Origin: Amphibalanus amphitrite
Lineage: Eukaryota > Arthropoda > Thecostraca > Balanomorpha > Balanidae
Assembly: GCF_019059575.1 (NCBI RefSeq)
Contig: NW_024882197.1
Location: forward strand, 248,001 to 312,000
DNA length: 64,000 nucleotides
Direction of reading: 5' to 3'
The first letter of the stretch is position 1, and the number at the start of each line of letters is the position of its first letter. The notes under the pieces are model-generated. The model made no database searches. It had not been told where the DNA came from and saw only the letters and a program-made list of their open reading frames with translations. Position numbers and translations under genes: made by a program. This document shows, piece by piece, positions 1 to 11,845 of the stretch.

Positions 1-919
1 GTCTCAGGTCAATCGGTGACCCAAAGCTTAACTGAGGCTAGGTCAAACTTGAGGTTAGGTCAAGTGCCCCAAAGTACGAGATTGATTTTTGCTAAATAAC
101 TTCGCCAAAAAATGTCGCAGAGCCGCGATTTTTGCACTATCGTGTTTTCCATGCTTAGGCTGCGCGTCGAATGATATACTCTTGTGTAGGTAAGGTCAGC
201 TTAGGGTTGACCTCGGGTCAAGTTCAGGTCAGAGTCGCTCAGGTCATGAAGTTTGTCGAAGGAAGTCATATCGCATGGCATTCGATTTGTCAGGTCCTAT
301 CATGTTCAATTGTTCAGTGGTGGCTTTCCGACTCGCTAGCTCAATTTGATCGGGAGTTATTGACGAAAAACTCCTATGACCTTAATGACATCTTAAATGA
401 CATCACGCAATGTAAAAAATGCAGAAGCTAGGGATCTGACCGACCCTGCAGGGAGTGCATTAAATGGCAATTACATGTGCTTTAGGTAGTTCAAGCTCAT
501 TTCCGGCGACAAAATAACAGTTTCCACATTTCTCCATAGACTTATAATAGTGAGAGAAGATGGCTGGCCTGACCTCGGGTGACCTTTTGAAAAAAAATAT
601 GAGATCACAATGAGATATACTACGAGTTGTGAGGCCTCTGGAGAATACTTGGTCCTATAAGTTTCACCTCCCTGTGAAGGCTCCTCTGGCACTGATGGCA
701 TTGCGAAACTGCGACATCATTGGACCGTGCGGATCAGATATGACGCCAGCGTGATAGATCAATGACTTGATTGACCTGAAAATGCGGTTGATGTCACAAG
801 ATCTGGCTTGAATCACAGGTCAGCTATGGCAAAGCTCAACCCTCTGTCCTCAACGCGTTCCGAGCTATCGCGAAAAAAAAAAACATGGGGTGACATCCCC
901 TTCGGCCAGCGAGGGTCAA
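1..919. repeat. Partial TTAA-type non-autonomous element, left end outside window
   Basis: This stretch aligns by eye along its length with the complete element at 39543-40584. Shared blocks include GTCAAGTGCCCCAAAG, the AAATAACTTCGC block, CGTCGAATGATATACT and TGGCTTTCCGACTCGCTAG. The right end reads GGCCAGCGAGGGTCAA, a decayed form of the CCGGCGAGGGTTAA end of the full copy, so the TTAA duplication is mutated on this side. The left terminus lies before base 1. It is rich in AGGTCA/TGACCT half-sites and has no coding frame of note. The 86 and 76 codon frames inside it are judged chance. Confidence 0.7.
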
Positions 920-2015
920 GTTATCATGGACAGAGTGGACTGAATATTAATATTGGTCCATGGTATTAAAAGCTGCCCACTCCTGTCGTCGCTCCGTGCA
1001 CCCCGGACAGACAGCTGAGAACGGCGGCCGTCGCAGCCCTGTCCACTATTCGATCGATGGCCTCTGGCTGTTCCCCCGGCTACAGGGCCCCAGTGACTCA
1101 TACCAGTTCTCAAATTAATGGACCGAGCCCGGCAGCCGACCCGTTCCGGAAAGCTACGCTTCGTGGGCGGTAGCTAACTACTGCCGTTACCGTCTTTGGC
1201 CAGGCTCCACCTTTTGTGTAGATGGATAATTAGGAACCGCAGTTGAGGCCTGCATTCCCTCGAGTGAAAGTATTCTTAAAATACAAATTATAAATGCAAG
1301 AAGTTTCTACCATAAGGTATTGAATTATTGGTCACGTTCCGTACAAATGGCATAGGTTAGCTTTCCTGAAAATTATGGCGAAGATAAAAAGTATTTACAT
1401 CAAGTTTAACCAACCACACCATTACTTCGATGATACACTGATGCAAGATAGGATGCTCTTAAATTCTATAGGTACAGCATGCTAGTACATTAGTTGAAAG
1501 CGTGAGGGTGCATACTGCATGCACAGCACAATGTGCATGTAACGTAACTTATCAGTAAACATCACAAAGAAGTAAACATCTGCTTTGAGCTATCGCGGGC
1601 AAGAGAGTACATTGGTCACCGTGCACCGCACCGGACCCCCACAATTCCCCAGAGTGTCGTCCGGCGTCCGTGGCTGGACTCCATCCCTCCAGCCCCTCGG
1701 CACCATTTGTTTCCAGTGTCAATCTGGGCCGAAGTCTTTTTGTTCGCCCCCGTGCCGGGAAACAGCTCCCGAGATTAGTCGACCGCGACGCTCAGATCGA
1801 CTTCAATAGCTCACGGTGCCGCAAGGTTTCAGAGAATTCGCCTCCTGTGTGCAGAACACTGACATTGCAGACGTGATAGCTCCCGCTCAAGTTTCACAAT
1901 ATCGGCCTGTATTCGGTTCAATAAAGCGTCAGCGCTGCCTGTTCTCACTCGCTCTCCAATCCCGAGTCACAGCACCTGCGTGTGTTGTATTTCGCTGCGG
2001 AGCGGACGACCGCCG
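920..2015. other. Intergenic stretch, nothing recognised
   Basis: Only short overlapping open frames of 60-90 codons occur here, in several frames at once, without recognisable motifs. No repeat boundaries or RNA gene could be supported. Confidence 0.5.
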
Positions 2016-2467
2016 CACTATGGTTGGAAACGGCCTCACGGATGGCCGGGGGTCAACGCGAAAAAATGTTTTGCCCATAACTTGTTAATGCGTAGACCGA
2101 CTGCGATGAAACTTTGCATAGGTATACCAGTGTCTTTCGTGCATCATACAGTAACTCAGAAATGACGAGGTCACGTCACGTCACGCGTGTGTGACGTCAT
2201 CATTGCAAGTATGTTATAAGTCGCCTATGTCTTTCGTTATGTTATCGATATCGCGAGGCATTTTGAACATGTTTTGAATACTGCTATTACTGAATGGATA
2301 TTGTTGTTATGCTTTAGGGCAAGACATATCAACGTAGTGACGCACAGTGTCTTACTATTGGTCATAAACGGTCAAAAATTTGGAGAAAGAGTATTTATGA
2401 TTTTTTTTTAGATTGGGCAAAAAAGTAAGAAATAAAATGACGATCAAATGACAAAACATGCGTCAGA

Positions 2468-3228
2468 TTAACCCGGCAGTTGCTGGGGTATTTCCCCATC
2501 CGCCGTTTGCCCGGGGGGGGGGCGTTCAACGCCCCCAGCCGATAACTCGCGAACAAATAGGCGCAGCGAAGCGCACGAGGCGCGGCAAACGAAAGAAGAA
2601 CGCGACGAGACGATTCACATGAATACTTTAAAGTTGAATTTCGAGGTCACAGGTCGGGTCAAGGTCAGGTCAAACACTTGAAATCGGGTTTTCAGTAGCA
2701 TGGACTTTAGAACCTCGCAATCGGTGCCTCGCGTTTCGCGTTTCGATTATATCGTCATCAGTTGGTCCTAAATAAATTCAGTCATCAGTTGGTCCTAAAC
2801 AATCTGTCACAACTGTCACAACCCTTCATATAAGTGCTAAAAGAGTGTCAGATCAATGTAGGGGTCAGTCAAACATAGGCCACTGGCCAGGGTCAAAGTC
2901 AGGTCAATCAGGTAAGCACATAACCCCGAAAATTAAAACTGGTACCTATTCGCAGCCCATGCATGACACATGTTTTATGGGTACTTTTGGGCGTAGAACA
3001 CGATGGTGACATTCATTTTATCATACGAGTACGTAGCTGGTTGAAAAAAGATCAATTTCAGAAATGCATGCATCATGGTCGTGAAGTAGTCACGAGAAAT
3101 TGCCAACATTCAGTTCAAGATTTTGGGAAATGTAGAACGATGATCAAAAACCATAGATAGCCATTTGATTTGCCATGGTATTGGCAGTGTAATGGCGTTT
3201 ACAGCATGTCTGTATGTCTGCTCTGTCG
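2468..3228. repeat. Truncated TTAA-type element (same family as 46606-47532)
   Basis: It starts TTAACCCGGCAGTTGCTGGG and then runs as the reverse complement of the element at 46606-47532. Shared blocks include the poly-G/CGTT..CGCCC segment, the CGAAAGA..CGCGACGAGACG block and the GACACATGTTTTATGGGT block, up to about 3225. The last roughly 245 bp and the second terminus are missing. They are replaced by a short GGATATCCATA-type tandem repeat at 3230-3290. Confidence 0.7.
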
Positions 3229-3319
3229 GTGGATATCCATATCCATACTCCAGGATATCCATACACGTTTGCACGATATCCATACTCCAGGTGCAGCGGC
3301 GAGCAGTTACTTCTTACGA

Positions 3320-3600
3320 GGGGTGCGGAGTCGAAGTCAGAGTCGGAGTCAGAGTCGGAGTCGGAGCCAGAGTCGCCCAGAGTCGTGGCAACGAGCCAGG
3401 AGTCGGAGTCGGAGTCGGGGTCGGTCAGGAGCCCGCAGTGGAAGTCGGAGTCGGTCCGAATCGGAACAGCTCCATCACGACTCCGAAACACTGGCAGGGG
3501 TCCGGAGTCGGAGACAGAGTCGGCCGGAGTCATGGCAACGAGTCAGGAGTCGGAGTCGTAGTCGGAGTCGGATTTGGCTCCACCACGACTCCGCAACCCT
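3320..3600. repeat. Degenerate (GGAGTC)n hexamer array
   Basis: The sequence is dominated by GGAGTC/CGGAGT hexamers with scattered substitutions and two copies of a larger unit (GTCATGGCAACGAGTCAGGAG and its variant). All three forward frames and the reverse stay open, giving SRSRS, ESESE, VGVGV and DSDSD peptides. That is the signature of a 6 bp repeat rather than of a gene. Confidence 0.85.
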
Positions 3601-4769
3601 GCTTCTTACCATCATTTATAAGGATAAGCGATTGCAAGACTGACGAGCCGACCTGGTGCTAACGAAGCGACGGGTAGGTACGCCTCGGGAGATGAAGCTT
3701 CACGGACGATTTTGCGCACAAGTGCGCAGTCTGCTTTTACGTTCCCCTTACGCAGAATTGAACAGAGACTTATTCTGCCAAAAAGCTCAATGGAGGTCGA
3801 TGGAGAACTTTTTGTATGTCCAATGAAACATAAACGTAATTTTGCAAATATTGCTGTGGTGACACTGCAAACAGAATGCAATGCCGTTCCTGATTTTGAA
3901 CACGCATGGGAAAAAGAGTCACTCCACTCGATAGCCAACATAACAAGGATTATTTTGATATATAATAATCCAGTTTTACAACGTCATGGAGGTACTCCAC
4001 ATGCTATCACCAGCGCGGTTGTTTAAACCTTTGACGGCGCACCAAAAAAGCCACTCTCAGAAACTCCCGATTCCACGTACAATAATGGAGACTAAATGCG
4101 CAACTAAATAATTTTTTCTGCCCAATTCAAAACATTTCATCAATTTCCAACAGAATGACACCCCAAATATACATATATTCCGAGATTGCCCACGGCCATC
4201 CGTGAGGCCGTTTCCAACCATAGTGCGCCGTCTCGGTTTCGGTGGCGCTCCGTATGATTTGCCTGCGGCTCCCGGGGGAATTGGACGGCGCGCGGCTGTA
4301 TTCCGAGGACGCGCCACAGCCGACGGAGGGCCCCGCTGCACTGGCCGGCCCGGCCGCCGCTCAGTCAGGACAGCTTTGATGGATGTCTCGGAAATGGGAG
4401 AAATGTTGCAGTCGTCCACAGATTGCTGTCTAGGGCGGCTGTTGTACCGAGCCAACTGGCGTCCTGAACTGACGGCCTCGAATCAACTGATGGTCTGACT
4501 TTCACGGTCGTCACTTGACGCTTCAGTCTAGTCTCGACCTTCTCTTCCGCCCCACCTCCTTCGACGAGTTCGTGCCATCTGACGGACTAGCTGCGGCTAC
4601 GGGTACTCTCTGCCACGGTTTACTATTTCTGAGGTATTTACAGGCTGCCTCAGGTCGTTGGGCTCAACATATGCTCGCAAATATGTGACAATTCTGCCAT
4701 ACTCACTTTTAAATTGTTCCGCAATGGTGTTGAAAGCGGTTACGCAAAAGGTATCATACTGAACGTTTA

Positions 4770-6056
4770 CGAGGGGGTATCGAAAAGTTCTGATCATCAC
4801 CATGAATTTGATGTGATAGAAATTTGATTTTTTTACATGATGTTCATTACTTCTTTACAAGTCACCACACACGACTGCAAACTTATTGCATCGTTTCTTG
4901 AGCTGCCTCAGGCAGTCATTGTAGGACCTTCGCACCCTCCCGTAAATCACTGCTCCACCTCATCAATGACGTCATTTCTGTCCTTAAATCACCGGCCATA
5001 CTGTGGATTCTTCATCTCCCGTAACAATCAAGAGTCAGTCAATATCCGATCAGGTGAATTTCTTAGATGCGGTAGGATTTAATGTCCACATCATGTTGTT
5101 TCTTCAATGGCAGCTCAGGACGAATGGGCGGGGGCGCTGTCGGTGCGGATAAAACATCTTTCTTGGGCTTTTTTACGGCGATTCTGCTTGAGGCCATCTC
5201 GCAACTTCTTCAATAGTGTGCAGTAGTGCTTGCTTATCATTATCCGACCATCATCAAGACAGTGGGTAATGACTATCCTACGCCAGATCCAGAACACTGA
5301 TAGCATTGACCTTCCATATCGGCTTCTGCATCTTCGCCTTTTAAGAAGGACAGATGTGCCGTGCTTAAACTTCTTGATCATCTTTTTGTCTCTGGATCAT
5401 ACACATAGACCCAGCATTCGTCACAAGTCATCAAATGGTCGAAGATGTCTTCAATTTCCTAAAAAGGTCTAGTTTTATTTCGAAAGGCCAAGACGCATTT
5501 TTCTCTGGAACAAAGTAGACACACGAACTTCTAAGCGGGCTGACTCCTTTATCGTCTGTAGTTCTTCGCTGATAATATTTTCAGGCACTGCCAGCATTGA
5601 GACCTTTCTGTTGCACAATCATTTGAAAGGTCACACGACGATCTGTAAGGATGAAGTCCTCCACTTCCTTCACAGTCACCACCTTCTCAGTCACTGGTAG
5701 TCACTCACTTCTTGACTCCCCTGCAAGGATCATGCAACAAAGTTGAAAATTATTTCTTCATTTTCGGTAAGTGCATGAGATGGGCTTTCCTCGCCATAAA
5801 CTAATTTCACGTTCTTGATATATTTTCTCAGTGTGATACCGTTTCAAATGCATTAGTTGGATGACGTTTCGGTCCTCAATAGGCCCAATACTCATCTTTT
5901 TTACTTCTAAGTCTCTCCTACATAAGATAAAACCACTTCTCAGGATTCTCTTTGCGGGAGCATTGTTCTTAAGAACCAAATATAATACCAACCAAAAATC
6001 ATCAAAATCGGTCTATATCTTCTATGTGATGATCAGAACTTTTCGATACCCCCTCG
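4770..6056 (-). mobile_element. Mariner transposon, degenerate
   Basis: Inverted termini of about 30 bp start CGAGGGGGTATCGAAAAGTT at 4770 and end with the complement at 6056. TA dinucleotides flank them at 4768-4769 and 6057-6058. The length of 1287 bp is that expected of a mariner. Reverse-strand fragments match mariner transposase in order: DRRVTFQ near 5640, a CDECWVYVYDP segment near 5400-5440, and VFW..LDDG..YC.LLKKLR..DSAPAHSS at 5115-5381. Stops and frame changes separate them, so the copy is inactive. Confidence 0.9.
5115..5740 (-). pseudogene. Mariner transposase remnant
   Basis: The longest open piece (5115-5381, 88 codons) holds SVFWIWR, YCTLLKKLRDGLKQ and a final DSAPAHS. This corresponds to the second catalytic Asp region of mariner transposases (normally DNAPAH). 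The first catalytic Asp region is visible upstream on the same strand as TCDECWVYVYDP, where the family has TGDETWV-YDPE. The N-terminal helix-turn-helix region is only faintly recognisable. Several frameshifts and stops break the frame. The usual protein is about 345 residues. Function would have been cut-and-paste transposition at TA sites; this copy cannot encode it. Confidence 0.85.
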
Positions 6057-6450
6057 TATTTTGAAACGCAAACCGCTAATAGCGTTCCGTCGAGCTGTCG
6101 GTTCGATTAATTTAGCTGCGATGTGGCGATCGATGACTGTTTGGCTGTGGAGCGGTAGGGTGACACCGCCCGGTTTGTAGGGTCAACAGCCGGCTGACGT
6201 CATGAGAGCTGCCTTCACCGAAGGTCAGAGGGTCAAGGTCAAGGACTGCCAGCGGCTGCCAAAGTCGCAGTTGAGCTCCCGGCAACACGCGGGCTCCGGT
6301 GGCAGCTGGGGGACGGGAGATGGAAGGTCGAGCTGCAGGATCGACGGATGATGCAGCGTTAGGAGCCAGAATGTAGCATGATTGAAGAATCATTAGTAAG
6401 GTTGTCAAGCATTGAATATCGTTCATTTCAATAAGTCACAATATCATACT

Positions 6451-7148
6451 ACCAGTATAACGCCTTTTGGGGCGACTAACGGAGCGAGCGAGAGGGTGGG
6501 CCTTGCACGTGCGAAATTGCGAGGGGGTACCTCCAACTGACTTGTGCACGGCACCCTACTAACTGGTCTCTAGCGATGTGCCAAATTTGGGCACAATCGG
6601 CCCAGCCGTTCTCGAGATCTGGAAGCGGCACCCTGCACGTGCGCACGTGCAAAATGGGTCCCAACTGACTTGTGCACGGCACCCTACTAACCGGTCCCTA
6701 ACCGTGTACCAAATTTGAGCGCAATCGGTCCAGCCGTTCCCGAGATCTGGAAACGACCCCTGCACGTGCGCACGTGCAGCAGCACCCCAACTCTGGCACA
6801 TGTATATGCAGTGCCTAGTGGGTGCCTACCTACATGCCAACTTTCAGCGCAATCGGCCAAGTAGTTACCGAGATATTGCAACAATTACAAAACTGACACC
6901 TCTTCGTTTTGCACGTGGCACGTGCATAAGGGGTCACCCACATGCATCGGGAATAGTCCAATACTTGGTAGAAGGAATGAAGCTACCCTACAAAAATTAC
7001 CGCGTGTAAATCGGTCAAGTGGTTGCTGAGATATAAGCCTCGCAAAAGCGTGACCACGGCCGGCCGGCCGGCCGGCCGGCCGGCCGCTCATACTCAGAAA
7101 TTTCCGTTAATCTAAGGAAAGACTACGCTCGCTTCGCTCGCTCCGTAA
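6451..7148 (+). repeat. Left inverted arm of foldback-like element
   Basis: This is the 698 bp arm matching 11846-12531 inverted. It contains about two copies of a roughly 125 bp tandem unit (marker: GGCACCCTACTAAC and CGATCTGGAA-like segments). The palindrome TGCACGTGCGCACGTGCA occurs twice, near 6640 and 6765. A (GGCC)n run at 7060-7086 is longer than in the other arm, which explains the 12 bp length difference. It ends in GCTCGCTTCGCTCGCTCCGT. Confidence 0.85.
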
Positions 7149-9065
7149 TTATTTACCTAATGTGTATGTGCATGAGGTATAGTGTTTTGTTGCAATTATT
7201 CTATTTATTTATTTTTTCTTTATTTTGCTTGGGTCACCCTTGTGTTGTATGATGGTGCTATAAAAGCTGAGCCATGCTGCTGACGATGGAAAACTAGGTG
7301 GGTGTTGAGAAGGTGAAGCCGAATTGAATTTTAATCACTTCCAGTGAAATATAAGTTTCTGCAAGTCAACGGAGACGCCTATTTTTTCTGAAACAAAACA
7401 GTGATAGTTCGTTCATCAGTTTTCTCCACGAATGACATTTTTTGTAAAGAGCATGGCATACCCCAAGCCTGAGTTGTTTGAGTAGTTGCTTATGCCTTTT
7501 TCGTGCTGTGTATGAGAATAAGCCGTGTGGAATGTGAAGAAGGCTCTGTCCATCATATAGCCGGTAAATACAGCGACTTAGTGGTTCAGTAAACTGTATT
7601 GGAATGTGAAATCAGCTCAGTTTAAATACATACACAAATAACCTGGCATTGGATGAAGTTTTGCATAAACTGTCGATTATCCCCCGGTATTTGCATAATG
7701 CTGCTTGCGAGCGATATTCTTTCGCATCGGAAAGCACAAAAATCACAATTAGTCGAAACATGCATGATAGAGTGAGAATCAAAGCAAGACGTCAGCTGTT
7801 TTGCAGCTTTGCATATGCATAAACTTGCATTTATTAACTTGGCGAAGTTTGAATATTATTCTGTTTGCAACGGTTGTGTGCGTAATAAAGGGCGTGTGCT
7901 CTAGCAGAAAATGACGTACCACGCTAGTGAACGCCGTACCCTGAGTGGCACGTAGGCAGGCCAGACGTGCACTTCATATCCGTATTATACGAGCATCTGT
8001 GATATGACTTCGAGAATACAAACTACAGAATATAAACTACGAAACTACGAGAATATAAACTTTTTATACCCAGGAATACATTTTATGTCATTTGTTACGA
8101 AACAGTATCACATCTAACTTGGAACGGTAATCCAATATCCCAAACCACACCGAAAATCGCACAGACAGCAACAAAGTTCTACCAGACATGACAGATTCTC
8201 TTTCATTTTCCACTCCACCGATTGTTTCAGAAAACTGGACCAGACAGCTGCTATCCTTACTCGGCTGCAGTGTGGTTCTCAGGCCCAGTTGTCTCAGAGC
8301 CGCTGAGCCATGCGCCGTTTCCACCGCACACTGCACGGCACACACACCTTTCCGCGGAATCTCGGCGCCAGCACGGAGCGAAGCGCACAGTGTGACGGCA
8401 TACCGACCGCATCCATGTGCTGCGGCTGGAACCGCCGCGCCCGCTGCTGCCGCCTGGTGCAGCTTAGTTCTGGACCATTTCCACGACTGGGATGGGACAC
8501 AAAGGGGCGCGGCACAGTCGGGCAGAGCAGCCACAACAGCAGTGGGGAGGGAAGATTTCAGAAATAATCAGGCAATATTCAATACAGAGAAGATGATTAA
8601 AGTGAAAAAGGAAGCAAATTAGGATTGACGAGCTGAAAGCAAGCACGTTAATCGAAATAGAGCAACAGACAGGTGACGGACAAGAGACTGCATACTTGAT
8701 GGTAAAGTGACAAGACTACATTAGCAGCAGCCAAGACACCAGCCCTCACGAACACACATGGTGACTCCGTAAGACCGAACCTACGCCGGCACACATGTGG
8801 CACTCGGTGCTACTCAGACAATACCCACTCCCAAACACAGGTGGTGCGCGACCCGCGATGGGGGGGGGGGGGAGAGGGGGTGGCACACCTGCAGACCGCG
8901 GTGGGGGGGGGGACTATGGGAGGAGGGTGCAGGGGAGGGGACAGGAGGCTCAGTTGATACACACGTCCGTCCCGATACCGTCACTGCCCCACACTGGATT
9001 ATGATGCGCCCGAGATCTCTCGATGACGTTCCACGGACGTTACCTACACAAATTTACCTACACTA
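7149..9065. other. Unique interior of the foldback-like element
   Basis: Several weak frames of up to 148 codons overlap on both strands at 8088-8640, in GC-rich sequence, without recognisable motifs. A G-rich stretch with runs of 7-10 G lies at 8860-8945. No transposase or other domain could be read. Confidence 0.5.
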
Positions 9066-10695
9066 CGTTCCACCACAAATCGACAAGTGCCCCGCACCCT
9101 CATATTTTATTTTTTGCTTAAAATTGGTCTAATGGGTTGTGATGGGCAGGGAAGCCAGCTGTGGCAAGGATTTTTTTCTTCTAACAACGGTTTCCGAGAT
9201 ATAGCCTCGGGCAGTTCCTGGAGTTCGCGCTGCAGCCCTATGTTTGGTGGCCTATAACTCAGAAACTATTGGTTTTTTTACGATAAAAACTTGATATGGT
9301 TCAACTCACAATCAACCACCAAATATTTTGGCTATCTCGGATTTTCAATTTTTGAAAGTTTTGATCACGTGACCTTTTGTCCTATTTTTTGAAGAGTAAC
9401 CTTGATATTTTTCCCACTGAAAGTTGCAATTTTGTCTGATGACGATTAAAGCCTTATCAATTGTCATTCATATGCGATAATAAAAAAGTGGTTATCGCCC
9501 TGCGTTGACCTCAGGTCAGGTCATTTTTATGACCAGTCCATTATTACGAGCGGGAGCGGCAGCGAGATCTCGAGAATAAAGCAAGATAGCGACAAGCGGT
9601 AAACGGTAAAGGGTACACACGGATAAGGTCTATAATTTTTACTGAGGTCATTTTCAGGTCAGGTCAAAGATGACGTCACAGGAGCTAAAAGGAAGTCAAA
9701 ATAGCGGCACTATACATATAGTATATGAAGTTTTTCTCGAATAACTTTCAAGGTATCCCACCTAGGAACAAACTAATAGCACCATCGTGATCCTCTCGTC
9801 GATCCGCATCGAAACATATGTATGTTGACCTCGAAAGGTCGAAAGGTCAAAAGTTGACCTTAGATCACGTGACCTAGGGTCAACTTTTGACCTTTCGACC
9901 TTTCGAGGTCAAAATACATATGTTTCGATGCGGATCGACGAGAGGATCACGATGTTTGTTTTTAGGATCACGATTAGTTTGTTCCTAGCTGGGATACATT
10001 GAAAGTTATTCGAGAAAAACTTCATATATATGTATAGTGCCGCTATTTTGACTTCCTTTTAGCTCCTGTGACGTCATCTTTGACCTGACCTGAAAATGAC
10101 CTCAGCAAAAATTATAGACCTTATCCGTGTGTACCCTTTACCGTTTACCGCTTGTCGCTATCTTGCTTTATTCTCGAGATCTCGCTGTCGCTCCCGCTCG
10201 TAATAATGGACAGGTCATAAAAATGACCTGACCTGAGGTCAACGCAGGGCGATAACCACTTTTTTATTATCGCATATGCATGACACTTGATAAGGCTTTA
10301 ATCGTCATCAGACAAAATTGCAACTTTCAGTGGGGAAAATATCAAGGTCACTCTTCGAAAAATAGGACAAAAGGTCACGTGATCAAAATTTTCAAAAATT
10401 GAAAATCTGAGATAGCCAAAATGTTTGTTGGTTGATTGTGTGCTGAACCATATCAAGTTTTAATCGTAAAAAACCAATAGTTTCTGAGTTATAGGCCGCC
10501 AAACATAGGGCTGCAGCGCGAACTCCAGGAATTGCCCGAGGTTATATCTCGGAAACCGTTGTTCGAAAAAAAAATCCTTGCCACAGCTGGCATCCCCACC
10601 CATCACAACCCCTTACAAGTTACACCAGTTTTCAACGAAGAATAAAATATGAGGGTGCAAATTTAATTTTTTATTTGTCGATTTGTCGTGGAACG
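9066..10695. repeat. 1.6 kb long inverted repeat (near-perfect palindrome)
   Basis: The left arm (9066 to about 9865) and right arm (about 9869 to 10695) are inverted copies, centred on GATCACGTGACC near 9867. Arm similarity is very high around the centre, with small insertions such as TTTTTAGGATCACGAT near 9960 in the right arm. The arms carry TGACCT clusters, the CTCGAGATCTCGCTG block and the CGCATCGAAACATATG block that recur in other elements of the window. A transcript across it would fold into a hairpin of about 800 bp. Confidence 0.9.
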
Positions 10696-10854
10696 CCCCC
10701 TGACATTGAAGTTAGCGTGACGCTGTAATGACGTTCTAGCTCTCGCCGGTAACGCAACGGTGAACTTACAAAGAATGTAGATTGAAGATGCTGATCCGCA
10801 GGTCGCGAAGTGACTTTTCAACACCCATTTGCATTCGGCATTCAATAAAGCTTT

Positions 10855-11273
10855 CCAATGGCGCTCTAATGGCGTTCCATTGATCATGATCCAATGGCGA
10901 CCAAGGACGTTTCAGTGACGTTACGAGTGACATTTCAGCGGAATACCATTGTCATCCTACTGACATTTTAGCACCATTCCAGTGCTATTCCACTACTATT
11001 CCAAAGACATTTGAGTGACATTTTTGTGACATTCCAGTGACGTTCCAGTGGCATGCTAAAACCATTCCTCTAGAGGAATGGTTTTAGAGGAATGGCTCCA
11101 GTGATATTCCATTGACTCTTCAGTGACATTCCATTGCTTCTCCAGTGCCATTCCAATGGCTGTCCAGCGGCGATCTAGTGACGTTTCGGTGACATTCCAC
11201 TGAAACTCCGATGGCTTTCAAGTGACATCCCAGTGACGTATCAGTGACATTCCAGTGACACTCTAGTGACGTG
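10855..11273. repeat. Degenerate 12 bp-type minisatellite (CATTCCAGTGAC)
   Basis: About thirty imperfect units of GACATTCCAGTG follow one another, for example GTGACATTCCAGTGACGTTCC and CAGTGACATTCCAGTGACAC. A 32 bp perfect palindrome, CTAAAACCATTCCTCT plus its complement, interrupts them at 11056-11087. No coding potential was seen. Confidence 0.85.
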
Positions 11274-11845
11274 GCTAAGTACCCGTGTAGCCGTCACGAC
11301 CGCCTGGAATGTTGGCACGCACTCGGGCCCCTGGCGACCGGCCTGATGACATTATATCACCACAGCACGAAAACAAGATCATCATCCTCTTGTGGCAGCT
11401 CTCAGAGCCCCTTCTGGTTCTGAGTACCGATAATAATCAATAAAAAGGAATGGAATGATGAAAAGCCAATGTGCGAAACGTCACAGGAAGTACGTAGGTA
11501 AGTACATAGTTACAAAAGTAGGGCGGGCAGGATGAGAAATGGTACATTTTGCATCCTGTATTTTGTTTGATTTGACTGTTTGATTGTTTGGGCATCATGG
11601 AAAAGGATGGAAATGATTTCGTCATATGGAATTTCATCTAAAGATATGCATAAAGCTTTAGTCAATTAATGCTGATCTCCAGCCAGAACTTTGCAAAGCA
11701 CAAGATCAATGCTCCATTGTTCACTGTTAATTCATGTTTTTCATAACAAAAAATATGAAATAACATAGTAGATTTTATCAATGCTTCGCCCGATGTGACG
11801 AAACACCAGCTGCAGCTTCAAGTCTCCGCTTTACGCGTAACATTT

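Larger units (their letters stand above)
2016..4225. mobile_element. CACTA-terminated inverted-repeat element (possible EnSpm/CACTA)
   Basis: A 32 bp exact inverted repeat lies at 2016-2047 and 4194-4225. It starts CACTATGGTTGGAAACGGCC on the left and is its reverse complement on the right. Seen: the termini begin CACTA, as in the CACTA/EnSpm superfamily, and GCC precedes and follows the one-base-longer GCACTATGG ends, which would fit a 3 bp target duplication. Inside are a truncated TTAA element (2468-3228) and a hexamer array (3320-3600). No transposase was recognised. It could instead be two unrelated copies of a short repeat in opposite orientation, so the superfamily call is tentative. 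Confidence 0.45.

Noticed and set aside
3144-3662. Open frames encoding SRSRS, DSDSD, VGVGV and ESESE proteins
   Set aside because: All frames of a GGAGTC hexamer array stay open; the peptides are products of the repeat.
10855-11273. CRISPR-like regularly spaced repeats
   Set aside because: The units are contiguous and degenerate with no unique spacers, and the DNA is eukaryotic.
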